From Nautilus pompilius (lineage: Eukaryota > Mollusca > Cephalopoda > Nautilida > Nautilidae), in the NCBI GenBank assembly GCA_018389105.1, contig JACATO010000049.1:1-64000 (forward strand): a DNA stretch of 64,000 bases, written 5' to 3'. The first letter of the stretch is position 1. The number at the start of each line of letters is the position of its first letter. The translations under genes were made by a program, and so were the position numbers. The notes under the pieces are model-generated. The model saw only the letters and a list, made by a program, of their open reading frames with translations. It was not told the DNA's origin and ran no database searches. Positions 49,434 to 62,815 of this stretch are shown here, in pieces.

Positions 49434-49690
49434 GGTTAGTGTGGTGATCCAGTGGTCAGATTACTGGATTGCCACAGAGAAATTTCTAGTTTTAGGATAT
49501 GTATCTGGCATGCTTTCTGTCCATTCTTCTTCACCACTAGCACACCATGTGGGTTTCCTCCAGGCTGTTTCCACATCTGAAAATGAAGTTCTTGCTTGGC
49601 TTTTCAGCGAAGAGGGTAATGACAACACACTGCATCTTTCCTTGCCCACATTAGCAGTGAATCATCAACACCATGATGAACGCCATTAGG
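49434..49690 (+). mobile_element. tRNA-derived SINE-like element
   Basis: Head GTTAGTGTGGTGATCCAGTG then GTCAGATTACTGGATTGCC looks like the 5' half of a tRNA including box A. The box B region (AGTTTTAGGAT) is worn. The body with TTCTTCACC, CCATGTGGGTTTCCTCCAGG and TCTGAAAATGAAGT is richer in GC than the neighbours. An 85-codon open frame covers the element but reads as repeat sequence and not as a protein I know. Confidence 0.45.
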
Positions 49691-52600
49691 AAATAAAAGG
49701 GTAGGTGATTTATAAGTTTGGCTTGGTAATTATTTTCAAAATTAATTATAGTGTAATGAATTTTTTTAATTTACTTTTTTATTTCCAGTAATACTTTTAT
49801 TTTAAATTTTAAAACCTGTCTGCATTATCAGATACATCTAATTAAAGCCAATAGTTATTTCCTGTGGACAAATTTTTATTAAACAAGCAAAAAAATTTCA
49901 AAAAATAAATGTGATTTGACTCAAATAACCAAATTTTTGGATGCATCTTTTGCTGACAACATAAGTATTACTTCTCAATTTTTTAAGCGGTTCAAGAATG
50001 CAGCTAGAATAAAAATCAGACTAAAATATCTGTCAATATAAAGAAATTGATAATACTTTAATGATTCTAAAATTTTGAGATGGGTGTCTTTAATTTTCTA
50101 AAATTTGCCAGTATAAAGAGGTTTCTGTATGTTTAAATTGGTTAAATCAAACCGCCATCCATACTGTAACATAACTGTTATCAAAGATCAGAAAAATATG
50201 AATGTATAATTACTGTTTCATTGAAAGGTTCTGTTGTTCTATACACATATGCCAAACTGTCATAACCTAGCTAAGAATGACTTTTCGTAAGTGCATGTTA
50301 TGTTTTAAATCCTCATTTTCTTTCTGAAGGAAAGTGACAGTATAATATATATGAATGTTCAGTATTATTATTTTGTGAATAAAGGGTACATTTATTTCTT
50401 TTTTAAAAAAAGACAAATTGCATAATTGCTACTCTTTAGTGACATATGGAAATACTGTGTTTATCTTAATCTCTGTTCTTAGTGTTTACTAACAAACCTA
50501 AATGTAAATCTCACAATAAAACAGTCTTAGGTCAGGGTGTTTTTGTTTTGTTTGTTTTTTTAACATGAATTTGTACTTTAAAAAAGAACAAAAAACAAAC
50601 TTTCTTAATGATATCAATAATACCTTTTTAGAATATTATCTAATTTGGTACTAATTTACTGTATTTTATGGAAGGCCTCAAACTATTTTTTTTTCATGCC
50701 TACTGCTCAGGTTTATTTAGTTTGGAAATAAATAACCAAACAGTTATTTGGAAAATAAAACAAAAGGTAATAGTTTATATAAATTGCAGTAAAATTAAAG
50801 AATAAAGTCATCAATCATTTTGTCATTGTAATTCTATAAGTTGATGAAATGCAAGTCAAACTATTTTAATTTAATTATTTTACAAATTAAAAAAAAAAAT
50901 TGACAAGGACTTTAGCTAAATCAAACAGGTAAAAATTAAAATTTTAAACAGTAAATAATAATGTGGATTGTAGAGGAATTTAAAAATAAGATATAATTGT
51001 ACAGATTTCTAATTATAAATTGAATAAGAAATGTTTTTCGCAATTTTTATTTAACTCTGTATTTTTGGTTATGTCCCTTTGATCTTTAAACACTGCATTT
51101 CATAGCAGATATGCAGGAAAAGTCTTTAAGGCAAAGAGAAGGAAAATGAACTTGTTATGTTACTGTTTATTTTGAGGTGTTAATAATCTGAATGGAATAT
51201 CACAGACAAAAAAGATTTTTATGCATCATATTTTTTTAAGCTGTAGTTCATCCATTATAACTGATTGTTTTTGATAAATCATTAATTGTGTTTGTTGTTT
51301 ACATAAAATTTCTGTTTAGCAGAAAATAAACTGTAGGACTTTAATTAATTAAAACATGTAGTGATTTTTTAAAGTTAAGTTAAGGTATATCTCTAAGGTA
51401 AGAAGTCTCTAAATATATTTCTTGCACCTGATGAAATCAGATTGGAAATTAAAGAATTTTCTCCTTTTAGGAATATTTTGAATTATTTTTGTGGTATTTT
51501 TATCCTTAGTTTTGCTACTAATTGTTTTTTTATGGATGATTTTTTGTTGTAATACTATATTAGTATAAAAATATAAATATTTCAAAGTATAATTTTATTA
51601 TAGCCAATAGATTATCAGAGTTTTAATTAATTTATAAATCCATAAAGACCTTAGAATTTCAAAACATAAAATCATCTAATAAGCTTCAGTCATTCATTAC
51701 CTGATTGTATGTTTTTCACATTGTACATTGATAACAATTATATATTTCCTGATTCCACTGATAGTTTGTTTGTTTGTTTTTATCTAGTGTATTAAATTTG
51801 TTTACACAAATTACTGTTTCAGTAACTTTCAGCTATGGTAAAAATAATTATGAATTATTATTATAAATCCATTTCCATTTTATTAAAGCAGTTAGACGAC
51901 AAATAAATACATGTCATTTAAAAATAATTAAATAATATAGTTAAATGTAGCTTTCTGACGTAGGTATTTGGTGTCTGAATCCATGCTGCTTCTCTTTCAT
52001 TTATTTATTTTAGTCTTCTGTCTGGCTTTGGTCCCAGAGCTCAGTCACAGTATGAAATAAATTTAAAATATGGATTAAAATAGAGAGACATGCAAACTTG
52101 AACAACAGGCATTTCAAAACTTTACTTTTGATTTTACTTTATTAAATTATGTGATGAAATCTCATTATTTCTTTGTAAAATTATGGAATCAGGAGATGTA
52201 ACTCCATTTATGTGATAAGTAATGTCTGACCATGTCTAACATTATATACATACTAAGGATGTTCAAATGAAATCCAACCAAATATTTTTACAATGAAGCT
52301 ATTTATCCAGGTTTCATTTGAATCTCCATAGTAACTTTTATTCTAGTATTTAGCATATGTATATGTTTCAGAACAACACCTGCAAGAAGAGTATAGTGCC
52401 TATTAAGTTAGAGTGATCACTGACTCAGTGCAGCAATGGGGCAAAGCATGGCGACAGGATCATCAGTGTTGTCTAGCATCATTCACTATAGAGTTTTCTT
52501 TTACTTTTCATTCTGATTGTCTAGTTGAAAATTTTGCTGCAAGCAAGACAAAGAAACATTGAGACAAATGAACTGCAGAATTGTACCAACTGACATGATG

Positions 52601-54640
52601 ATACTAATAAAAAAATGATTTCAGACTTGTATAAGAACCACTACTAATAAAGTTTAAAGTGTAAAGAGCATGATACTTGGAGTCTTTGCTTTTTTAACAT
52701 GTTTTCCATATTGTCAAGGAAACACCTCTAAAAAATGTAATTTTATCACCACTTTTAAAATTCATTTTTACTAGAATGCATTATTTATCTGTTAGAAATT
52801 TTAGAAAGGCAACTTTTTCATGCTTTATAGGAAGCAAATTTGTAATTTGACATCATGAATCAATAGCTTGTTTAAATGATTTTGCAAAATTTCAAGATCA
52901 TAAAATATAATGTAGAGTTATAAAGAGAGTATATTTAACATATAAGAGTTGGTTTAGTAGCAGTTCTACATCCTTTTTAGTTCTGAAACCTTAAAAAAGA
53001 GGTTAGTAAATCGGTTGTGACTTACTGTATGGAATTCATATAACCCATTTTTGTTTTAACAGTTTGTTGCAGCTAGAATTATCTGGCTACACATTTCCAT
53101 TAAACCTGAAGTCTGTGAGCACAGCTGCAGTTTGAGATTTTGGCTTCTAAGCCATCTGAAAGCTCAAATATACTGTCCAGCCCACCACTGTTAACATCTA
53201 CATTTTCTTCCTAGAATGACTGCCATGCTCAAAATTAAGGGGTTGTCAATAATGATATGAGGCAGTTAAGATTAAATAAGATATGGAGGATTTTCTAAAA
53301 TTTATTTTGAATTAATTTTTTATTACTAAAAAAAAATCTCATCACAGATTTGTCTCAACAGCTGCATTTATGCAAATGTTTGTTGTTGTTTTTTTGATAG
53401 TTTTAAAGAGAAATGTACTGTAGTTTATAAGTTTTAAGGGAAGCAACAAAATTAATATCTAATTGTTAAATCTAAGAAGAACTGGTTTGTGATTTTGATC
53501 CATTTAAAACAGCTAAACAACTTTGCTGCCTCATTGATAGGGTTCCTAGGCTCCCAGTCAGTGAATTCAGTTTCATTTATTTCTTGTTTATGTGTACATA
53601 AAAAAGTTACATATTTTCATTAGTTTTAAAAATGCATTTGATCTTTGTAACAAAACATTACAATTGCAATATTATTTACAATTATATAATTCTATAAAAA
53701 AGATTATTGTAAATATTTTTAAAGTATATTTGTAATTACCTTGTTAATAAATATAAAATGCTACTTGCTTTTCATGTTACTAATTTTCTAGTATATATAT
53801 AAAAACAGCAAAGACCCATTTGTACTTTTTTGTGACTCAGCAACATTGGTTCCTCTAACTTTTCTGCTCTAGCTGACAAGCGATTGAATGTGAAATAGAA
53901 TCTAGAAGATATCTTTATTTTTAAGGCAGGAAATAAATGGTTAGACATTAGGGATATTCAAATGAAACCCAGCTAGGTACCATTATGATGATGCTATTTT
54001 ATCCCTAGTACTATATAGATTTGGTACTTTTAACTTTCACAGACTTTTTAAAATTTAATTTCAGTAACAAAAGAAAAATTTTAATAATAAATTTAAATAT
54101 TAAGACAAAATAAATTCTGTTAAATGCTCTATGTATTGATTTATTGTTTATATTAACTGAAATCACTTTAAGAAAATTTAAAGTAGATTTACTATTTACT
54201 TTAATTTTTATATTAATTTTTTTTCCATCTTTGAAGTCTGCAAATAGTTCTTGATGCAAATTTCCAAGAAGACATTGTAAAATAGTTGTGCTAAGAGCAC
54301 AGTTTATTTATTTTTGATTGTGTAGCTAACATGAACATTTTCCTTATATTATGACTGTATAATGAAAAATTGACTTTATTCTATATTTTCATCTTCATGA
54401 TGATTATACTAATTTTCAAAAATTAACCAACAAAAATATTTCCAAAATGTTTAAAGTTTTATTTATCAAATGTTCATTGCAAACTCTTTTCCATGTAACA
54501 GCTTTTAACAAAGAAATATTTACAAGAGTTCCCACAGAAACACGTAAATTAACTTTGGTATAAAGACACGGGAAAAAATTACCTGTGTTTGGGTATCAAT
54601 TTTGACTATGCTCGGATGGCAACATTACAAATGGGTAGCC
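49691..54640. other. AT-rich DNA, no gene seen
   Basis: About 5 kb with many A and T runs. Between 52380 and 53230 the composition is slightly richer and may include old repeats, but I recognise none. Confidence 0.5.
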
Positions 54641-55600
54641 ATATTTATTTGGTAGATTCTCTAAAGTAAAAAGCTATTGATAGGATAGAGGTTGGACAAT
54701 TGCAGGCATATTTGGCAGAATATTTAAATGTAAACAAAAGTACAGCTGTGCAGAAATTTTAACTGAATGGAAATATTGTCCAGAGACCAGTTCAGGGTCA
54801 ACTATGAGACATCAACAAATATTTGCTGTGTGTGTCATCTTTGGCTTGGTGAAACCAAACATTAACATTGGCCCAACTTGCTTCTAATCTCTCTGCAGCC
54901 ATAGGAAGGTTTGTATGATCTTCAACCATATGCATGAAGCTGCATGAAAAAGAAGTGAGATGAACCATGATGTGTAACCCTTGACCAAATGCCATAAATA
55001 ATAGTAACTCAACTTTTGCAATGGAGATGTTGCTTTGACTCCCCCCACACACGAATGGAGTCTTGTCTTTACTGATGAGTTAAATGTCTATTTTTCATGT
55101 GATCCATAGTTCATACTTGTTTGGAAGAAGTGTAGTGGATGCAGTTAGCCCACAAACTTTATAAAAGAGATCACTATGGTGGTGGAAATGTGATGGAATG
55201 GCCATTGATGTCATTGGGTGGATGGACAGGCCTGCATATGTCTCAAGAAGGTAACCTGACTGCAGTGCAGTAGAAAAGAGCTCTTAGATCCTTATGCTAA
55301 ACCATAAGTGGGTTCATTTGGAGATAAAATTTTAATGGACAATACCACTCATTAGTTGATTATATGTGCCTAATGTGAATATCTTCAAGATAAAGATATT
55401 ACCACTATGCTATGGCTAGAATGTTCTGAGCTCAGTCCTATTGAGAATACTTGAGATACTCTAGTAAAACATGCTGCTTCCCTACAACCACTTCCAAGAA
55501 TTACAAATGTCTCTGATAAAACAATTGACTTCATCGCACTCTGCTCTCCGTGATAGGACTATAAGCAGCATGCTAAGTTTTTTTTTGTTGTTGCTTACAT
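54641..55600 (+). mobile_element. Tc1-like transposon relic
   Basis: Plus strand with frequent stops. The N-terminal part resembles AYLAEYLNVNKSTAVQKF (helix-turn-helix region) near 54700. The catalytic core reads WSLVFTDELNVYFSCDP near 55057 (family W..V.FTDESR). Next come DHYGGGNVMEWPLMSLGGWT then GLHMSQEGNLTAVQ near 55170-55270 (family GGGSVMVWG.IS..GRT.LHV..GNLTA), and ELSPIENT near 55430 (family DLNPIEH.WD), ending near ALCSP. No terminal repeats identified. Confidence 0.75.
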
Positions 55601-58127
55601 TATTGGTTAAAATTGCTTCATGTTTCTTGATTTATTTCTGTGCTGTGCACCACTAAAAGTTATTTGTAATTTACATATTTCTTTAATAAAGGTTGTTACA
55701 TGAAGTGGAGTGTGTATCGATCATTTAATGAATGAAACACACCACTTTGTAGTCATTTCCATCCGTTTGCCTCATTCCAAGATTTATTTATCTTTTGTTT
55801 TTATGATTAATTGTAAGCTTCAATTTTCAGAAAGCTTAAAACCTTGAAAACAGTGATTTTAATGAATTTTGTTCACTAAAGGAATGTAAAATTGTAACAT
55901 ATTTTAGAGAGCTAGTTATTGCACTTGCATTTCACATGCATCAGCAACCATGCTTTATTTCTCAAAAATTATTTATTTATATGTTTTCCTGAAACCATGG
56001 ACATCAAAGAAACCTCCTCACTTATTCACCCATGGCAGCAGGTGTTTTTGTGCTCCAAAGAAGTAACAAAATTTGACATTAATGTGTTATTGATTTTTAT
56101 TACTAAACAGAAAAGCAATTAGTTTATACCAAGGCTTGTTGATTTCATTGGGTTGGTGGTATGGTTTATTCAACACTATGGTCTCCGTCTCAATGAGATT
56201 CTGATCAGTAGGAAAGATCAGTTAAAGATGTTAGATTGAGGCAGTCAATGATATTTTCAATATAAAAAAAACTTTTCAGCAGTAATGAAAATACTATGAA
56301 TAGATTGATCTGCTACAATTTCCCAAGAAGCATAATTAGATCATTCATTGACTAAGGGCTCAAGTAAGCTAATTGTTTTTTGAAGTGCTTTGATATGATT
56401 ATGTTATTAATGACAGCTTTACATACAATAATGTGTCAGGACCTTATAAAAACTTCTCAATAGGAAATGCTATAACAGTGAATAATAAAATCGAGTACAT
56501 CACTGAAACATCTGCTAATATGTCCTGTGCATTGTGAATGAGATACAAATTCATATATACAGGAAGACTGCAGATAATACATTTGAAAATATAGAAATCA
56601 TTAAAAATGTAATGAAACAATTTTAAATCATTTGAAAAAATTATTCTAAAAAACAAAAATAAGGTAATTAACTACCCTTTAAAGAAACAAAATGTAATCT
56701 TTTAACATCAGTGGCTTTATTCAAAAGCAAAAAGGAAATTGTTTTAATTTTATAATTAATATTACGGCCATTCAATGAAAGCTGGTGAGATTCTGCTACA
56801 ACAATGCTATTTCTTTTTAAAATTTAGTGATGAACATTTGTTTCTCTTAGGAATTTAATTAAAAAACAAACAGTTACCAATATTCTATAAACTTTGAGTT
56901 GTTAATTAAGAATTTCATTATGATCACTAAATTAATACTAACAGTAGATTTGACTGTTTAAATATTGATTTAGGTATGAAACAAATAGCACTTTTCAATG
57001 TTTGTACATCTTTTGTTTGCATTAACAAAACAATACTAAGTTTGCATGGCTGTCAGCAGTTTGAAATATGGTAAATTTTAATACTATTATAAAAGGGCAG
57101 AAGTATAGGTTTAAAAAGGGAAAAAAAAACAATACCGTTACTTATATGATAAAGGCAACAAAAAGAACTTGGTTTTACCTTTTTTTCCGTAATCTGTATT
57201 TTATGTATTATTTATCCAATGTGAATTAGTTTCTTCGTTTCTGAATATATTTCTGAATCTATTATTAAAATTTAAAGAAATACACAATACATTTTTTATA
57301 AATATTTCTGTTATTTAATTGAAGAATTGTCTCAAAATAAGTATTTTCAACTTAAAGAGCACTTGTGAATTTTTCTTTGTATCTTTCTTTTTTTTACAAT
57401 TTAAATGGAACAAGTTTCTAAATATATAATGATATTTATTGCTAACTTAATATTAGCTGCAAGTGGATAAAGTATTGCCAATTAGCTTTTACTGTAACTT
57501 AAAAACCAAGATTTCGTTTATACCTTTATAATATCTTATTGGTTTGCCTTTTTATTGGTTAATGTCTATAGTAAAGATGTTTGCCACCTTATATATCAAA
57601 TACACTATTGATAGGAAGATAAGTGTCATACAAAAATTGTTCCTTTTCATTGTATTTTTTGAGATAGTCTTCAATTCAATTTCAGAAATTATATTAAGTT
57701 GGAGTACTAACTGCCCATGCTACAAACCAAACTCTGAAATTAATTACTTTTATCTGACCTCTGTGTAATGCCACTAGCTCAGTTCTAATTCCTGTTTCGA
57801 TTTTCATTTGGTATACAGAGAAAAAGATCGGCAACTGTGTGAAACCAAGTGGTGATTCACAGTAACGCTGTTGAACAATTAAAATTTTTCTGTTGATGGA
57901 CTTAAAACCCTGATTAACATAAAACTGATTAATTCAGAATATTGTGAAGTATTAACGAAAAGAAGAATCTGAACAAGGTGAATTTTCAATCTTATTGGAA
58001 GTGCTATTCAAGATCATGCAAAAACTGAAAGCAAGTTTATTCAACAGTATTAACTTTTAGGATGTAACAGACAGGGTTATTACTGTTTTTTTTTTTTAAA
58101 TAAATTTTAGGAAAATATTTCTCCAGA
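55601..58127. other. AT-rich DNA, no gene seen
   Basis: No family recognised. Open frames up to 74 codons are AT-rich and repetitive in composition. Confidence 0.5.
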
Positions 58128-58173
<46 letters not shown>

Positions 58174-58215
58174 GTTATTGTTATTGTTTTGTTGTTGTTG
58201 TTGTTGTTGTTGTTT
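58128..58215. repeat. Compound microsatellite (ATT)n(GTT)n
   Basis: About 15 ATT units (58128-58173) pass through GTTATT intermediates into GTT units (to 58215). Confidence 0.95.
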
Positions 58216-58839
58216 TGATAGAATGAGATAGGTTGGGGAATCAACATGCATGCAATTTATGCTTTTAGTTATTCTTTAAAATGATCTTTTTTGTGTAATA
58301 TTTTAGAAATTGATTTGTGCATAAATTATGTATTTATCTGTTAACTTTACTTCATTATTGGTAATTTAGTTGATAATAAGTGATAACAAGAATAATACCT
58401 TTTAGAAATTCATAGTTAATTAACCCTGAACAAACAGTAAGACCCAAAAGTCTGAGTTTGTTTCAGATTTTTGTAAATAAAACTAATAATTAAAGAAATA
58501 ATTTATTAATACTACAGTAACACAACATTAAAGTCAGAAAGTATATTTATTGTGAAACATAAAAATATGCAATAAACAAAGTAAATTATTGGGTAAAGCT
58601 AATGATTCATAGGCTTCAAAAATATGACTCCAATCTAATTTTCTTGGTTTAAATTTATTTTTTAGAAATCTAAACAGATTCAAATACTTTTAAGATATTA
58701 ACTTTTTACGTTAATTAGTATTTTAAATCAAATTTTAAAATTAAGTTGAAGATTTTAATTCCAATTACAAACTTATCTTCATTTCACTTATAGCAGCAAT
58801 CTGTAGCATCTCAACTGCAAATTTCTGAAGATGTATTCC

Positions 58840-59650
58840 AATGAATTTGAGAGTGGTACCAAATGCATCAAGTCAAAATCAAGGTCAGGAAGAAAACTTG
58901 AAACTACTCCAAAGTAAGACCACCATGTTATGCTTCTGTTCCTATATGACAGATGATCAAGTGCTTCCCAGATTCAAGAGCAAATAAATTCTAAATGAGA
59001 ACAAAGTCAGAAAATTTACAATGAAGAGGAGAGAGGCTTCCTTCTATTGGACTTAATGAGAGAGTTGCTGCAGCTGAACCACTTTTGAGAACAGGTAACA
59101 AGGGTAAAATACTGGCATGGGCCTGCAAATATTTAAATTATACCATAGAAGATTAGGAAAAAGTGTTATTCAAAGCTTTGAAATATTATGTAATAATAGA
59201 AGGCAGAGATCTAGTGAGATATTATCAGAAAATTGCTTGAACTCTTCAGTGAAGCATGGTGGATATTGTATCAAAGTTTGGGGCTGTTTCAGTGCCAGTG
59301 CACTTTACAAAATATACCATGCAATGACAAAGAAGATGTACCTACATCAATGCCAAGCTATACCTAGTGGATTAAGATTAATTGTAATAACTCTGTTTCA
59401 TGAAAGAAAAAGAAGCAAAACCTGTTAAAAACCGCAGAATTCCCATCCTAATATCCTGACAATAGAAACCATAGAGAACTTATGAGAAGATCATAGAATG
59501 CAGAATCAAACACAACTCTAATATCTCCAACATTCTTCAGAATGTAATGTTTAACTGTTGGAACAACTTAGAACAAAGTGTCAGACATAAGTTCATTAAA
59601 TCATTGCATCCCAGGATTGATGCCATTTTGAAGGAAAAGGGAATGTTTAT
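58840..59650 (+). mobile_element. Tc1-like transposon relic (second type)
   Basis: Plus strand reads VKHGGYCIKVWGCFSASALY near 59255-59310 (family VKHGGGSIMVWGCFSASG), followed by KKMYLHQ. Near 59570 HKFIKSLHPRIDAILKEKG matches the C-terminal end (family L..SMP.RI..VI.AKGG). The N-terminal part includes GRKLETTPK near 58890. Frameshifts and stops are many. Confidence 0.7.
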
Positions 59651-62600
59651 GCATAATTTTTATTTCAAAATAACTGTATTCACTAATTTTGGTGTTTTAT
59701 CACTGTAAAATTTGTTTCCTACTTTATTTATTATTTTTATTTACAAATATTTTAAGCAACTCAACTTTTGAACTCTAGTATATGTGTGAACATGTGCACT
59801 CACACAGCCACCATGCATGAATTGGTTTTCGCAAGGGCACTGCTCTTGTTCTAGTACTTGGTTGCTATGGTAAAACAGTTACTATAATTTTGCAGTTTCA
59901 AGGTGCAAAGATTTCATGAAAAAAGAAAAAAATCTTTAAAATGATTAGGAATTAATTGTGCTTCATAGTCTCCTAAGGCTAGAGGAAACTTCATTTATCT
60001 TTAGCAAAACTACATTTTTGCCATCTGAATCAAAGGTCTGGTGAAATGGAAACTTCACAACATGGCATAATAATGCATGCCACTCTATAGAAACAAGTTT
60101 GTCTGAATGCTAATTCTAGAGTCGAGCAGCAGTCAACAATGAATCCTGATACTGATAGATATTACCATCAAAGCATTGTTAAAGCCCATTACATGTATAA
60201 CTTAAAAGAGTACAATGTATTTAAGCTTTTACCATTTCAAATAGCATGAGCATAGGATTTTTGTTCTTTTTCACATTAACATTTTTCCCAATATTCACAG
60301 TTAGCTTCCACAGTTTTTTCTAAAGTGATGCATGTGCATAAAGTCTACATATATTCTTCTCAAAAAATTAAGCACTAGTATTTGTAGGTGTGCATGTTGA
60401 TTTTCTAAATTATGTGAACATATATATATATATATATATGGTAGTTGTGTTACTACTTGCTGTTGTTTGAACTTATACAAGATTATTTGATTTGTTTGTT
60501 TTGGAACTAAAATTAATGCTATGAATTAGATTTAAATAAATAATACTTAATGTGCATGCTCACCATTCATTGTATAGAGAACTTATTCATAACCACTTCA
60601 CTGACATTTTGAAAGCATTGCAATGTACTGACATATTTATGGAATGATTGCTCTTCTCAAGGTTTATCTGTTGTTGTTATTTGCAGGTTGTATAAATGAA
60701 ATTTATCCATGTTTTTTTTTTTTGTTATTTTTGGAGTAGGTCCAAGAATGTATGCAGACAACTCTTTGCTACATCTATCAATCATGCTTGTTTTCCACTA
60801 AAAATAGCAACATATCATGTTCATCAATCATATGCATGATTGCCACATGATTTAATGTCACATTCTTCTTCTTTACATGTGTTCATGCATTTTTTATTTG
60901 ACATTTTTGTTTTGTTTTTTATTATTTATTATATCTCATCTTCACTAAAATGTGCAATTATCAACATTCATTGTTCGTTTCCTTGCCCTTCTGAGCAGGT
61001 ACATGTCATTCTGCTACGGTCAGCCAGATTGAAACTTTAAAATTAAAAATAAAATGTACAGAACAAGGATCTTAAATCTTGTTTTTACTCTTAGAATCTG
61101 CATGTTAATTTTGTCGGCGCACCATGTTTCCAAAACAGTAACGCATGTCAACGGAGATGTGCATGCACACAGGTTCTTAGGGAATTTTTAATTTTCATTT
61201 TTATAGGTTATAAAAGAACTAACACAAATGTATTGTGTATGGAATACAAATAAACTTGAAAGCTTTTATTTCGTATTTTGTTGAATGTGCTAATATGGTT
61301 AAATAATAATGTTTTGCTATTAAATCAATTTTAGTTTTCTAACTGCAGTTATAGATGTCCTAAGATTGGCAAATATAATAATTCTGTACAAAAATCAATA
61401 CGATTTAATTCTAGACATAGTATATAATTGTTGGTGTCATTATTAATGAGGATATTGTAGTTTTCTCCAGAAATGTTTAACCAAATTTTACTTATCTAAC
61501 TGTACTCATTCATTCAGTTTATTTCTGATAATTTTCAGGCATTTAAATAGAATGTGCTTTATTTGCATTTAGCTAAAATCTACCTAAATTCAAATGTACA
61601 ATAGCCAATAATGTAGCAAGACCTTTAAATAGCTCGCTACTGTTAGAACAGTTGTGCAATTTAGCATCTTGTTATTTTTTTAATGGGAAACCCTTGTTCA
61701 CTTCTGAAATAAGCATAGGATATACAATGGAAGATTTTTATTAAATATTACAATTTTTATAAATATTGTTTAATTTTTTGTGGTAATATATTTAAAGGGA
61801 AATCAAAATGGAATAAAGCAGTCTTGGTGGTTTTGTCCACCTTATTTTGTTGTGTAATATGAAATTTTCCAGTAGGTAATTTTGAAAATTCTTTGAATTA
61901 AATGTAAGTTGGTAAAATTTATCATTAAGAGTGCTTGATGAACATAGGAGTTTTTAAATTATAAACTTTTCAGAATAAAATAAAAAGTAACAAAAATTAA
62001 TTCACAGGTGACTGGACAACATATGGAGTGGATACACATTTAATTCTGTATGCTATCTACATTTAATTTGTAAGAAGATTTATTCACTTTATCATTACCA
62101 CTTGGAAAATTCTTTGTGCTTTTTTCCCTTTTTGTCCTGTTTTTAATACTACACATTGTTTACTGAAATATGTGTTACATTTTCATCAAATATTGGAGAA
62201 AGAACATGCTGAATCATTTTACTTTGCAGCAGTTTTATTGGAAGTGTTAACTTCATTCAAAACCAATTGCTTTTCTCAGCTGTGTCATATAATACAAATA
62301 AATTTCTGTGATTACTCTGATAGGATTTCATAAAGAGCAATTGACTACCGTTGTGTTACGATTTTCAATGTTATTAACTAACTATTGTGCTTGGCTAAAC
62401 TCCTTTATCAAATTATCTTTCCTGGTGAAAGGTGTATTATTCTTAAGAAATTCAGGGTGCAATGAAAATCAGAATTCCATATCATTATTTTATAAGATTT
62501 ATCTCAAAGTGATCAGATGTTCAGTCTGACTATGTTAATAATGCAACTTTAAGTTATATTCAAAATGGCCACAAATCAAGCACCATTGTAAGATGGTTCC

Positions 62601-62743
62601 TGAATTCATTACATTTCTAAATTAAATTATCAGTCATTTGTAAAGCATTATTAGTGTCCTCATCATTTTTTTCAAATAACTTCTCAACATTTTTTTAAAA
62701 TTCTTAATTGATATTCAGATAATTACTTAATTTATGGAACTTC
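59651..62743. other. AT-rich DNA, no gene seen
   Basis: Contains a TA microsatellite at about 60420-60440 and no recognisable coding sequence. Confidence 0.5.
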
Positions 62744-62815
62744 CTGAGCTCAGTTGGTAGCACGTACACGAGCTAGCAACTGGAGATTCCAATATCTTGA
62801 GATACTGTAAACACA
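62744..62815 (+). mobile_element. tRNA-derived SINE head
   Basis: CTGAGCTCAGTTGGTAGCAC is nearly a textbook tRNA D-arm/box A (compare TAGCTCAGTTGGTAGAGC of tRNA-Lys/Val types). The following GGAGATTCCAATATC is a worn box B. It runs into TATCTTGAGATACTGTAAAC, which resembles the palindromes at 39565 and 43050. Confidence 0.5.

Noticed and set aside
58128..58215. CRISPR-like or coding repeat
   Set aside because: Simple ATT/GTT microsatellite; no spacer structure and the genome is eukaryotic.
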